From: an uncultured Alphaproteobacteria bacterium
Lineage (GTDB): Bacteria; Pseudomonadota; Alphaproteobacteria; Rickettsiales; UBA1997
DNA length: 11,954 bases
Direction: 5' to 3'
Assembly (NCBI GenBank): GCA_903849835.1
Contig: CAINKA010000088.1
Span: 1-11,954, forward strand
In this document: piece by piece, positions 1 through 6,599 of the stretch
Layout: every line of letters begins with the position of its first letter
Numbering within the stretch: the stretch's first letter is position 1
The notes under the pieces: model-generated
What the model saw: only the letters and a program-made list of their open reading frames with translations
What the model was told of the DNA's origin: nothing
Databases searched by the model: none
Position numbers and translations under genes: made by a program

Positions 1-76
1 GAGCCTGTCGAAGCATGATTCGAGGCACCGAAACCCGCATCATGCTTCGACAGGCTCAGCATGACATCGAGGTTTT
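1..76. repeat. Family A palindromic repeat, copy 1 (left end cut by window)
   Basis: The arms at 1-19 (GAGCCTGTCGAAGCATGAT) and 39-57 are perfect reverse complements around a ~19-nt loop. The right side continues with AGCATGACATCGAGG and a T6 run at 73-78. The matching left-hand bases lie before position 1, so the copy is truncated. It is the CCTGTCG stem variant, shared with the copy at the far end of the window. Hairpin plus T-run could end transcription entering from the left, but no gene is visible there. This is a REP-like intergenic repeat; no protein is implied. Confidence 0.9.
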
Positions 77-111
77 TTGTAATTTTAACCAATCGGTTTC
101 TTGAATCAGAT

Positions 112-121
112 TTGGTATAAA
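112..121 (+). promoter_or_regulatory. Possible extended -10 promoter for tRNA-Cys
   Basis: TTGGTATAAA carries a TGn extension before a TATAAA box, the extended -10 pattern that can work without a good -35. No convincing -35 is seen about 17 bp upstream. Transcription would begin near 128, leaving a leader of about 80 nt before the tRNA for RNase P to remove. The surrounding AT-rich DNA gives such boxes by chance, so this is a weak call. Confidence 0.3.
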
Positions 122-208
122 TCCTAAATCTAAAATCTAAAATCATAAATGGCGTAAGCGGCTTGTAATCTCGGATTCGGCCACTAAATTCCGCCCTCCT
201 AAATTTAT

Positions 209-283
209 GGCTGGGTAGCAAAGTGGTAATGCAAGAGCCTGCAAAGCTTTTATGCGTCGGTTCGATTCCGACCCCGGCCTCCA
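209..283 (+). tRNA. tRNA-Cys (anticodon GCA)
   Basis: A full cloverleaf can be drawn. The acceptor stem GGCTGGG pairs with CCCGGCC with one G-U pair. The short D stem is GCA/TGC around a GG-containing loop. The anticodon stem AGAGC/GCTTT encloses loop CTGCAAA with anticodon GCA. The T arm is GTCGG-TTCGATT-CCGAC. The discriminator base is T, the U73 identity element typical of cysteine tRNAs, and CCA is encoded (281-283). It reads Cys codons UGC and UGU. The 3' end directly touches the stop codon of tsaB on the opposite strand, with no spacer. No terminator is visible downstream on the + strand, so its primary transcript probably runs antisense into tsaB before processing. Confidence 0.95.
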
Positions 284-943
284 TTATTTTTTCCTCTGTT
301 CCACCCTCGGCATTCTGAGATAAATCGGATTTAGATTCTCTGAAATTTCTCCGGCGCAAAATTTTTTGTAAGCTAAAAGTCCGATCAAATCTGCTTCGAT
401 CACATCTTCCTCATCGCTCATTTCAAATTGAAAATTTTCTTTTCTCAGAATTTCTGCCGCGATTTTTTTGCCTGAGCCGCAGAGTAAAAATTTTTCTCGT
501 GGTGCGATTTGCGAGAGCTCATCTGGCTTTGCCAATTGTAGTTCCGAGACTTGTTTGAGAGCTAAAAATTCAGCGCAGAAAAACTCATTCATCGATGCGT
601 CAAGAGTTACAAAAATTTTTTCAGATTTGTCGCGATATTTGAAAGCCGCGACTTCGCAGCTATTAACCAAAATCAACGGTAGAGTTGTTGAAAGCTTGAG
701 AATGCGCGCCGCAGTAAGTCCAATTCTGGTTCCAGTAAAGCTTCCTGGACCATTACTCGTCGCGATGAGATCCAAATCTTGATACCAAATTTTATTTTCT
801 TTCAGAATTTTTTCGATTTCAGGAATTAGCAATTCCGACTGTTTTCCATTTTCAAAAATAGAATTTTTCGCAATAACTTTTTCATCTTCGAGAAGGGAGG
901 TGGAAAGGATGGAGGAGGTTGTGTCGAAGGAAAGGAGGAGCAA
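284..943 (-). CDS. tsaB: TsaB, tRNA threonylcarbamoyladenosine biosynthesis protein
   Basis: TsaB is the inactive Kae1-like partner of TsaD. In bacteria TsaB, TsaD and TsaE transfer threonylcarbamoyl to A37 of tRNAs reading ANN codons (t6A) in the cytoplasm. The 219-residue length is normal. It opens with the family-typical LLLSFDTTSS and carries the hallmark GPGSFTGTRIGL at about residues 65-76; the C-terminal half is less conserved, as is usual. The start is TTG at 941-943: an in-frame TAA lies three codons upstream, so no earlier start is possible, and the next residues fit the family N-terminus. No Shine-Dalgarno sequence is visible. It begins 18 nt after the apaG stop, so it is probably the last gene of a gspE-apaG-tsaB transcript. 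Its stop codon abuts the tRNA-Cys 3' end on the other strand. Identity is firm; operon membership is inferred from spacing. Confidence 0.95.
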   Translation of the reverse strand: MLLLSFDTTSSILSTSLLEDEKVIAKNSIFENGKQSELLIPEIEKILKENKIWYQDLDLIATSNGPGSFTGTRIGLTAARILKLSTTLPLILVNSCEVAAFKYRDKSEKIFVTLDASMNEFFCAEFLALKQVSELQLAKPDELSQIAPREKFLLCGSGKKIAAEILRKENFQFEMSDEEDVIEADLIGLLAYKKFCAGEISENLNPIYLRMPRVEQRKK

Positions 944-961
944 GGGATTTTAGATTCTAAT

Positions 962-1429
962 TCAATTGATCGTCGAATTCACGCTCGGCGTGTCGAGTGA
1001 AAATGTTGGGACTTTGGCTTCGATGATTTCGCCGCTGGTTTTTTTCATCAAATATTTTCCTGTCATGATGCCTGAAGGATAGCGCAGATGCACCCCGCTG
1101 GAATATTGGTATGACGCGTTTGGGGCGATCATTGGCTGTTCTCCAACCACTCCTTCTCCGCTCACTTCTTGCACCGTTCCTTTCTCGTCAATGATGCGCC
1201 AATAGCGACCAACTAACTTCACATTTTCCGCGCTTTTATTGTCGATGCGAACGTGATATGCCCAGATAAAAAGATCGCCGATGATGCTAGATTTACTGTC
1301 GATAAATTCCGGCCAAACAGTGATTTCGATATCATCGGTGATTGCGGTGTAAGGCTTGTCGGAGAAAGTTTGGGATAGGTCGAGAAGTTTTTTTTCTGGA
1401 GTGCGGATTGGTTTGGAGAGCTGGTTCAT
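962..1429 (-). CDS. apaG: ApaG domain protein
   Basis: ApaG is a small fibronectin-III-like beta-sandwich protein, historically linked to Co2+/Mg2+ resistance and Ap4A levels; its molecular role is unsettled. The match is clear in the central block: YWRIIDEKG at about residues 76-84, then VQEVSGEGVVGEQP (86-99), and the conserved GKYLM near 124-128. At 155 residues it is longer than the usual 125-130. The surplus is an N-terminal stretch of about 30 residues before the domain begins near residue 34, with no signal or membrane segment in it. The ATG at 1427-1429 has no evident ribosome-binding site. It starts 17 nt after gspE and ends 18 nt before tsaB, so co-transcription is likely. In other proteobacteria apaG often sits with rRNA- or Ap4A-related genes; this neighbourhood differs. 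Confidence 0.93.
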   Translation of the reverse strand: MNQLSKPIRTPEKKLLDLSQTFSDKPYTAITDDIEITVWPEFIDSKSSIIGDLFIWAYHVRIDNKSAENVKLVGRYWRIIDEKGTVQEVSGEGVVGEQPMIAPNASYQYSSGVHLRYPSGIMTGKYLMKKTSGEIIEAKVPTFSLDTPSVNSTIN

Positions 1430-1446
1430 AAAAAATGTTTAGCGAA

Positions 1447-3153
1447 TTAATTCATTCTGTCGGTCATATCGACTACGCGCATTAGCTCTTTCAAGTCAGT
1501 AATTCCGCTCAAAACTTTTTGCACGCCATCCTCAACCATTGGAATAAAATCATGTTTTAAAGCGTAGGCCAGCATTTCTTTGCGACTTGCTTCGGCCACG
1601 ATCATGTCATCAAGTTCGCGATCGAAGGCTAAAATTTCGCAGATCACGATTCGTCCCTTATAGCCAATATTGCCGCATTTCTCGCAGCCTTGCGCTTTGA
1701 AAAGTTTTGTCACTGCGCCATATTTTGGGCCGAGGAGTCTTTTTTCGAACGCATCGAGCGGCATTTCTTTTTTGCAATGTGCGCAAAGTTTTCTTGCCAA
1801 ACGTTGTGCAAGCACGCCAATCAATGATCCCGACATCAAATAATTTGGAACTCCGATATTCATCAAGCGTGGAATTGCGCCGAGTGCGTCGTTGGTGTGG
1901 AGCGAAGAGTAAACTTGGTGACCTGTCATCGCAGCTTGAATCGCGGTGATCGCCGTATCTTTGTCGCGAATTTCACCGACCATCACCACGTCCGGATCTT
2001 GTCGCAAAATCGCCTTGATTCCCGAAGCAAAATCCATTCCGAGATCATGCTTGATGTTTGACTGACGAATGAGCGGGATGTGGTATTCCACCGGATCTTC
2101 GAGCGTCATGATGTTTTTATCGATCGAGTTGATGTGACTCAAAATCGTGTAAAGAGTTGTGGTTTTTCCCGAACCAGTTGGACCGGTGAGGATGATCACG
2201 CCTTCCGGACGTTGCACCATTTTTTTCAGCAAGTTGATGCTATGGTCAGAGAAGCCTAGCTTGTCGAGAGAGAGGATCGATTGCTTTTCGTCCAAGATAC
2301 GCATGACGATATTTTCGCCGTGAATTGTTGGCTGAGTCGAAACCCGAAAGTCAATTTTTCTGCCGAGAATTTCTGAGTTGACGCGACCATCTTGCGGCTT
2401 CCTGCTTTCCGCGATATTCATGCCGGATAAAATTTTTAAACGCACTGCAATCGCTGACCAGTAGTCTTTGTGGATCGAGCGAATTTGCACCATCTTGCCG
2501 TCAACGCGGTAGCGGATGCGGAGGAAAAGGCTTTCCGGTTCGAAGTGTAAGTCGGAAGCGCCGCGATGCACGGCGTCGGTTAAAATCGCATCCACCAAAC
2601 GTACCATCGGGCTTTTGTAGTCGCCGTGAAGCTGCGCTTCGTCGTTAATTTTTTCCGAACCCGCAGCTTCGATTTCTTTCAAAATTCCTTCGATCGACAT
2701 TTCGTAGCCGTAATATTGATCGATGGCTTGAACGATGTCGCCGTCTGGAACGTAGACCGGATTGATGCGGAAATTTGGCGGGAAATAACGACGGACTTGA
2801 TCGATTGCGACAATGTCAAAAACGTCCGACATTCCGATCGTGATTGAGTCTTGCGTGTATGAAACCGGAATTAATTTGTTGTGAGTTGCGAATTCTTTCG
2901 GAACTTTTTTAACGAGTTTTGAATCGATGATGGAGGATTTGATGTCGAATTTTTTGACACCGCTGGACTCGTTTAAAATTTCACCAAGGGCACCTTCGGA
3001 AATGAAACCCATTTCCACCATAATCGCGCCGATAGTTTTGACGCCTTTAATGCGCTCCTGCTCTTTTACAGCAATGGCCAGCTGATCTTCGGAGATAACT
3101 TTTTTCTCTAAAAGTTTTGAGCCAATATCGATGTTAGCCGAGGATGTTAGCAT
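1447..3153 (-). CDS. GspE/PilB-family secretion or pilus assembly ATPase
   Basis: This is a cytoplasmic hexameric ATPase of the type II secretion/type IV pilus class, which powers pseudopilus or pilus assembly at the inner membrane. Its 568 residues show the standard order: an N-terminal MshEN/GspE_N-like domain (about 8-150), an aspartate box GASDLHFEPE (198-207), Walker A GPTGSGKT (324-331), Walker B DPDVVMVGEIRD (386-397), a histidine box GHQVYSSLHT (411-420), and a zinc-binding tetracysteine module with C457, C460, C490 and C493. All catalytic motifs are intact, so it should be active. I cannot separate GspE from PilB on sequence alone. No gspF/pilC, pseudopilin, secretin or prepilin peptidase gene lies nearby; the downstream genes are the unrelated apaG and tsaB. 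The ATG at 3151-3153 fits the family start but has no clear Shine-Dalgarno sequence. Confidence 0.95.
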   Translation of the reverse strand: MLTSSANIDIGSKLLEKKVISEDQLAIAVKEQERIKGVKTIGAIMVEMGFISEGALGEILNESSGVKKFDIKSSIIDSKLVKKVPKEFATHNKLIPVSYTQDSITIGMSDVFDIVAIDQVRRYFPPNFRINPVYVPDGDIVQAIDQYYGYEMSIEGILKEIEAAGSEKINDEAQLHGDYKSPMVRLVDAILTDAVHRGASDLHFEPESLFLRIRYRVDGKMVQIRSIHKDYWSAIAVRLKILSGMNIAESRKPQDGRVNSEILGRKIDFRVSTQPTIHGENIVMRILDEKQSILSLDKLGFSDHSINLLKKMVQRPEGVIILTGPTGSGKTTTLYTILSHINSIDKNIMTLEDPVEYHIPLIRQSNIKHDLGMDFASGIKAILRQDPDVVMVGEIRDKDTAITAIQAAMTGHQVYSSLHTNDALGAIPRLMNIGVPNYLMSGSLIGVLAQRLARKLCAHCKKEMPLDAFEKRLLGPKYGAVTKLFKAQGCEKCGNIGYKGRIVICEILAFDRELDDMIVAEASRKEMLAYALKHDFIPMVEDGVQKVLSGITDLKELMRVVDMTDRMN

Positions 3154-3195
3154 CTGATTTTGTTAGGAAATTTATTGGATTTTGAATTGAATTTT

Positions 3196-3223
3196 TTTAA
3201 ATCTGTTTGATCACTTTGTCCAA
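3196..3223 (-). promoter_or_regulatory. Possible promoter for gspE-apaG-tsaB
   Basis: Read on the minus strand, TTGGAC (3218-3223) and TTTAAA (3196-3201) are separated by 16 nt. An overlapping TTGACT (3223-3228) is a better -35 hexamer but spaces poorly to any -10. The start of transcription would fall near 3190, giving a leader of about 35 nt. Both hexamers deviate from consensus and the region is AT-rich, so this is tentative. Confidence 0.25.
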
Positions 3224-3284
3224 GTCAAGAAATCAAATCCAGTTTGTACCAGCTACAAAATTGGGTTTTTTTAAATGACATTTT

Positions 3285-3375
3285 GATGTCATGCTGAGCT
3301 TGTCGAAGCATGATTCAAGCCACTGTGCCCAGAATCATGCTTCGACAAGCTCAGCATGACATTGAGGTTTTTTGT
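3285..3375. repeat. Family A palindromic repeat, copy 2
   Basis: The arms at 3287-3316 and 3332-3361 are a perfect 30-bp inverted repeat around a 15-nt loop, extendable by an A-T pair at 3286/3362. The core is GAGCTTGTCGAAGCATG, the CTTGTCG stem variant. The 3' side continues into GAGG and a T6 run, matching copy 1. ATGACA at 3275-3280 can also pair with TGTCAT at the start of the left arm, offering an alternative small hairpin. The copy sits between divergent gspE and gltX, so it is not placed to terminate either gene. Confidence 0.95.
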
Positions 3376-3394
3376 TTCAGGATCCGATGGATTA

Positions 3395-3422
3395 ATTCCA
3401 TGAATCAGAAGGCGCATATAAT
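3395..3422 (+). promoter_or_regulatory. Likely gltX promoter
   Basis: A perfect TATAAT lies at 3417-3422. The -35 is weak: ATTCCA at 3395-3400 with a 16-bp spacer is the best I see. Transcription would start near 3429, only about 13 nt before the gltX ATG. The start point is downstream of the palindromic repeat, which argues that the repeat is not part of the gltX mRNA. Confidence 0.5.
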
Positions 3423-3441
3423 CATAAATTTTTTAAAAAAT

Positions 3442-4851
3442 ATGTCTGTAGTCACTAGATTCGCACCTTCGCCGACCGGCTATTTGCATATTGGCGGAGC
3501 TCGTACCGCACTTTTTAATTATCTTTTTTCGCGCCATCACGGCGGAAAATTTTTGCTGCGAATTGAGGACACGGATGAAAAAAGATCGACGTCGGAAGCG
3601 ATCGATGCAATCGTGCAAGGCCTTGACTGGCTTGGTTTGAAGCATGATGACCAAGGGGACGATGGTTTTATTTTGCAGTCAAAAAATTTAGCACGGCACA
3701 AAGAAGTTGCCGCAAAATTGCTCGAAAAAAATCAGGCTTATTTGTGCTACACGTCGGCGGAAGAGCTGGAAGAAATGCGAAATTTTGCTGAAAAAAAAGG
3801 TGAAGTTTTTCGTTTCAAAAGCCCGTGGCGCGACAAAATTAATTCGCAAAATTCAAGCGTGAAGCCAGCGATCCGAATCAAGGCGCCGCTTGAGGGCGAG
3901 ACTGTTATTCGCGATTTGGTGCAAGGCGAAATCCGCGTCAAAAATTCTGAGCTTGATGATTTGGTGATGCTACGCGGCGACGGCAGTCCGACTTACATGC
4001 TGGCGGTTGTTGTCGATGATCACGACATGAAAATTTCCCACGTAATTCGCGGCGACGATCACCTCACCAACGCCTTCCGCCAAAAAATAATTTTTGAGGC
4101 GATGGGCTGGCAAGTGCCGGAGTTCGCGCATATTCCGCTGATTCACGGGCCTGACGGCACCAAAATGTCGAAGCGTCACGGCGCTACTTCGGTGATCGAA
4201 TATCGCGACATGGGATATTTGCCGGAAGCGCTGCGCAATTATTTGCTGCGTCTCGGTTGGTCGCACGGTGATGCCGAAATTATTTCCGACGCGCAAGCGA
4301 TCGAATGGTTCACGCTAGACAAAGTTGGAAAATCGCCGGCGAGGTTTGATTTTGCTAAGCTAAAGTCGGTGAATAAGCATTACATCAAAGAAAAAAGTGA
4401 CGAAGAATTGTTGGGATTAGGCGTTAGGCGTAAGGCGTTAGGCGATAGTCCGGCTGAGGAAAGTCGTTTTTTGAGGGCGATGAAATTTGTGAAAGAAAGG
4501 GCGGAGGTGATTGGGGATTTGACTAAAAATTTGGAAATTTATGCGGATGGATTTCGTGGTGAATTTGATATTGAGGCGCAAAAAATTCTCACCGAAAAAA
4601 AATCCCTAACTCTCGATTTGCAAAAAGTTTTTTCTGATTTGTCGGATTGGACTCACGACGGAATTAAAAATTCCCTCAACGAATTTGCGGCGGCGAAAAA
4701 TTTAAAAATAAAAGATTTTGGTCCGGTGCTGCGAATTATTTTAACTTTTTCTGCAGCCTCTCCGGGGGGAATTTTTGACGTGATTGAAATCTTAGGGAAG
4801 GCCGAAGTTCTAGCGAGAATTGACAATTGCTTTTCTGTTTCCGCTTCGTAG
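3442..4851 (+). CDS. gltX: Glutamate--tRNA ligase
   Basis: This class I aminoacyl-tRNA synthetase charges tRNA-Glu and, in organisms lacking GlnRS, also tRNA-Gln before amidation. The 469 residues have the usual length. The HIGH-type signature PSPTGYLHIGG is at 9-19, RIEDTD at 40-45, and the KMSKR loop GTKMSKRHG at 239-247, followed by the alpha-helical anticodon-binding half. I chose ATG 3442 because MSVVTRFAPSPTG is the family N-terminus. The frame stays open upstream to 3310, but that part is encoded by the palindromic repeat and lies upstream of the likely promoter. No Shine-Dalgarno sequence is visible. An odd feature is a 7-bp tandem repeat within codons 326-335, at the junction to the anticodon-binding region, where homologues normally have a variable linker. 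Whether a second gltX exists cannot be seen here. Confidence 0.96.
   Translation: MSVVTRFAPSPTGYLHIGGARTALFNYLFSRHHGGKFLLRIEDTDEKRSTSEAIDAIVQGLDWLGLKHDDQGDDGFILQSKNLARHKEVAAKLLEKNQAYLCYTSAEELEEMRNFAEKKGEVFRFKSPWRDKINSQNSSVKPAIRIKAPLEGETVIRDLVQGEIRVKNSELDDLVMLRGDGSPTYMLAVVVDDHDMKISHVIRGDDHLTNAFRQKIIFEAMGWQVPEFAHIPLIHGPDGTKMSKRHGATSVIEYRDMGYLPEALRNYLLRLGWSHGDAEIISDAQAIEWFTLDKVGKSPARFDFAKLKSVNKHYIKEKSDEELLGLGVRRKALGDSPAEESRFLRAMKFVKERAEVIGDLTKNLEIYADGFRGEFDIEAQKILTEKKSLTLDLQKVFSDLSDWTHDGIKNSLNEFAAAKNLKIKDFGPVLRIILTFSAASPGGIFDVIEILGKAEVLARIDNCFSVSAS
4417..4444 (+). repeat. 7-bp tandem repeat (TTAGGCG x4) inside gltX
   Basis: Four contiguous heptamers are present: TTAGGCG, TTAGGCG, TAAGGCG, TTAGGCG. 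They encode LGVRRKALG in a basic linker of GltX. The unit length is not a multiple of three, so gain or loss of one copy would shift the frame of an essential gene. Confidence 0.9.
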
Positions 4852-4907
4852 TTTGCGCCGCGCTTTTCAAAAAAATTCACCAATTTTAACTAAAACCCAA
4901 ATCACCT

Positions 4908-5360
4908 ATGACAGCCATAGCCATGAGAGAGCCGATGTTTTCACAATTTTTTATCAATCCGATCAAAGCCCTTCATAAACTGAAAGATGCCGGCTTCACT
5001 GAGAAACAATCTGAAGCCCAAATCGAAATTATGATTGAAAATGCGGAGCATATCGAGGCAACGCTTGCAACAAAACGCGATCTTAAGGAGCTCGAAGTCG
5101 CGGTGAGGCGTGATATTGCGGAGTTTGAAGCAACAACAAAGCGCGATCTAAAAGAAATGGAACTCTCCATGAAGCGCGATCTCAAAGAGCTCGAAGTTGC
5201 ATTGAAGCGCGATCTCAAAGAGCTCGAGTTGAAAATGGATGGCAGATTCAAAGAAATGGATTCCAAATTCAAAGAGCTAGAAATGAAGCTCACAATCCGC
5301 ATGGGTGCCATCACCAGCTCGGTTGTCGGATTTTTTTATTTGTTAGAAAAATTTTTCTAA
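4908..5360 (+). CDS. Small coiled-coil protein with C-terminal membrane segment, DUF1640-like
   Basis: The 150-residue protein has an N-terminal helical segment containing KALHKLKDAGFTEKQSEAQ (20-38), which resembles the start of DUF1640/CCDC90-type proteins. A long charged coiled coil follows, built of 11-residue repeats from K56 to about 127 (consensus KRDLKELEVAL). It ends with a hydrophobic stretch (about 131-150, ITSSVVGFFYLLEKFF) that looks like a C-terminal membrane anchor. Family members are described as membrane-tethered coiled-coil proteins, some mitochondrial; the bacterial role is unknown and I do not assign one. The start is uncertain: ATG 4908 or ATG 4923 (MREPMF), and neither has a Shine-Dalgarno sequence. 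It lies 56 nt after gltX and 53 nt before metK on the same strand, so it may be co-transcribed. Reality as a gene is well supported by the heptad-like pattern; the family name is moderately sure. Confidence 0.8.
   Translation: MTAIAMREPMFSQFFINPIKALHKLKDAGFTEKQSEAQIEIMIENAEHIEATLATKRDLKELEVAVRRDIAEFEATTKRDLKEMELSMKRDLKELEVALKRDLKELELKMDGRFKEMDSKFKELEMKLTIRMGAITSSVVGFFYLLEKFF
5073..5270 (+). repeat. 33-bp coding repeats (hendecad coiled coil)
   Basis: Six in-frame units of 33 bp start at 5073, 5106, 5139, 5172, 5205 and 5238. Units 1, 3, 4 and 5 begin AA[A/G]CGCGATCT; units 4 and 5 are almost identical over their first 24 bp, suggesting recent duplication. Units 2 and 6 are diverged. Each unit encodes 11 residues, a three-turn coiled-coil repeat. 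Confidence 0.88.
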
Positions 5361-5413
5361 AACCAGTTCTACCTTTCAGGAAAGCCTTCCGATAATTTTA
5401 ATTTTTTAAGCTC

Positions 5414-6571
5414 ATGCCTAAGAATTTTTTATTCACTTCGGAATCGGTTTCCGAAGGTCATCCAGACAAAATTTGTGATCAAATTTCCGACACTCTCGTC
5501 GATGCTTATTTGGCCAAAGACCCTTATTCCCGCATTGCAATCGAAACTTTTGCCACGACTAACCGCGTCATTATTGGTGGCGAAATCCGCGCGCCGGAAA
5601 TTTCAAAATCTGAAATCGAAAATTTAATTCGCGGCACCGTCAAAGAAATCGGCTACGAGCAAGATGGCTTTCACTGGAAAAATCTCGAAATCACAAATTT
5701 AATTCACGGTCAATCTGCTGACATTGCTGTTGGCGTAGATGCTTCTGGCTCTAAGGATGAAGGCGCGGGAGATCAAGGAATTATGTTCGGCTATGCTTGC
5801 AACGAAACCGAAGTTTTAATGCCGGCAGCGATTTATTACGCGCATCGAATCTTGCACAACATCATGGATGCGGTCAGGTCTGGCGCCATTCGCGACATTG
5901 GTCCCGACGCCAAAAGCCAAGTAACTTTGTGGTACGAAAATGGCATGCCAACACGTGCAGAAACCGTTTTGGTTTCGATTCAACACAAGGAAGGCATGAC
6001 GCAAAAACAGGTGCGCGACCTTATCCAGCCTTACGTCGTAAAATCCTTGCCCGCAGGCTGGATGTGCAAAGATGAAAAATTTTTGGTGAATCCAACCGGC
6101 AATTTTGTGATCGGTGGACCTGATGGCGACGCCGGATTAACGGGAAGGAAAATTATCGTCGACACTTACGGCGGTGCAGCTCCTCACGGCGGCGGAGCTT
6201 TCTCCGGAAAAGATCCGACCAAAGTTGATCGTTCTGCCGCTTACATGGCGCGCTACTTGGCGAAGAATGTTGTTGCCGCAGGATTGGCAACGCGTTGCAC
6301 AATTCAAATCGCCTACGCAATTGGCGTGGCCAAGCCTTTGTCGCTCTACGTCAACAATCACAAAAGCGGAGTCGCTGGCGAAGATTTGGTGAGAATTATT
6401 GACGAGCTCGTTGATCTCACGCCGCGCGGAATCCGCACCCACCTTGGCCTCAATCGCCCAATCTACAAACGAACCGCAACTTACGGACATTTCGGAAGAG
6501 TGCCCGAAGCTGACGGTGGCTTCTCTTGGGAGCGCACCGATTTGGCGGAAAAATTGAAAAAATTAATTTAG
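5414..6571 (+). CDS. metK: S-adenosylmethionine synthetase
   Basis: MetK makes S-adenosylmethionine from ATP and methionine and works as a cytoplasmic tetramer. Its 385 residues are full length. The N-terminal GHPDKICDQISD (15-26) holds the ATP/Mg-binding His and Asp; GAGDQGIMFGYA (117-128) is the flexible-loop and signature segment; GGGAFSGKDPTKVDRSAAY (259-277) is the second signature. All are intact. The sequence GFHWKN with QSADIAVGVD resembles alphaproteobacterial enzymes. ATG 5414 matches the family start. The 53-nt upstream gap holds a GATAAT (5391-5396) that could be a -10, without a good -35 and without a Shine-Dalgarno sequence. I looked for a SAM-responsive riboswitch there and found none I could support. 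A family B repeat begins 28 nt after the stop. Confidence 0.98.
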   Translation: MPKNFLFTSESVSEGHPDKICDQISDTLVDAYLAKDPYSRIAIETFATTNRVIIGGEIRAPEISKSEIENLIRGTVKEIGYEQDGFHWKNLEITNLIHGQSADIAVGVDASGSKDEGAGDQGIMFGYACNETEVLMPAAIYYAHRILHNIMDAVRSGAIRDIGPDAKSQVTLWYENGMPTRAETVLVSIQHKEGMTQKQVRDLIQPYVVKSLPAGWMCKDEKFLVNPTGNFVIGGPDGDAGLTGRKIIVDTYGGAAPHGGGAFSGKDPTKVDRSAAYMARYLAKNVVAAGLATRCTIQIAYAIGVAKPLSLYVNNHKSGVAGEDLVRIIDELVDLTPRGIRTHLGLNRPIYKRTATYGHFGRVPEADGGFSWERTDLAEKLKKLI

Positions 6572-6599
6572 TTCTGTCGGTCTACGCATCACAATTGTC

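Noticed and set aside
121..150. Short AT-rich tandem motif (TCTAAAA units) before the tRNA
   Set aside because: There are only two to three imperfect units of low complexity; it is not distinguishable from background composition.
147..188. Minus-strand mini-ORF (GTG start, 13 codons, VAESEITSRLRHL) after an AGGAGG-like site, upstream of the tRNA
   Set aside because: It is very short, lies in the tRNA leader on the opposite strand, and the same frame runs on through the reverse of the tRNA, a usual source of false peptides.
3285..3375. Family A copy 2 as a rho-independent terminator (hairpin plus T6)
   Set aside because: It lies between divergently transcribed genes, so neither known gene reads into it on the + strand, and on the minus strand the hairpin is not followed by a T-run. 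The T-run is shared with copy 1 and is probably part of the element.
5343..5360. Perfect 18-bp palindrome TTAGAAAAATTTTTCTAA overlapping the stop of the coiled-coil gene, as a terminator
   Set aside because: It is purely A/T except one G-C pair per arm, has no loop and no following T-run, so it would be an unstable hairpin. It is most likely chance in AT-rich coding sequence.
5361..5413. Possible SAM-responsive riboswitch upstream of metK
   Set aside because: The 53-nt gap has only weak small hairpins (CTTT/AAAG, GGAA/TTCC) and I could not lay out the conserved pseudoknot of SAM-II or a related class. A covariance-model scan would decide.
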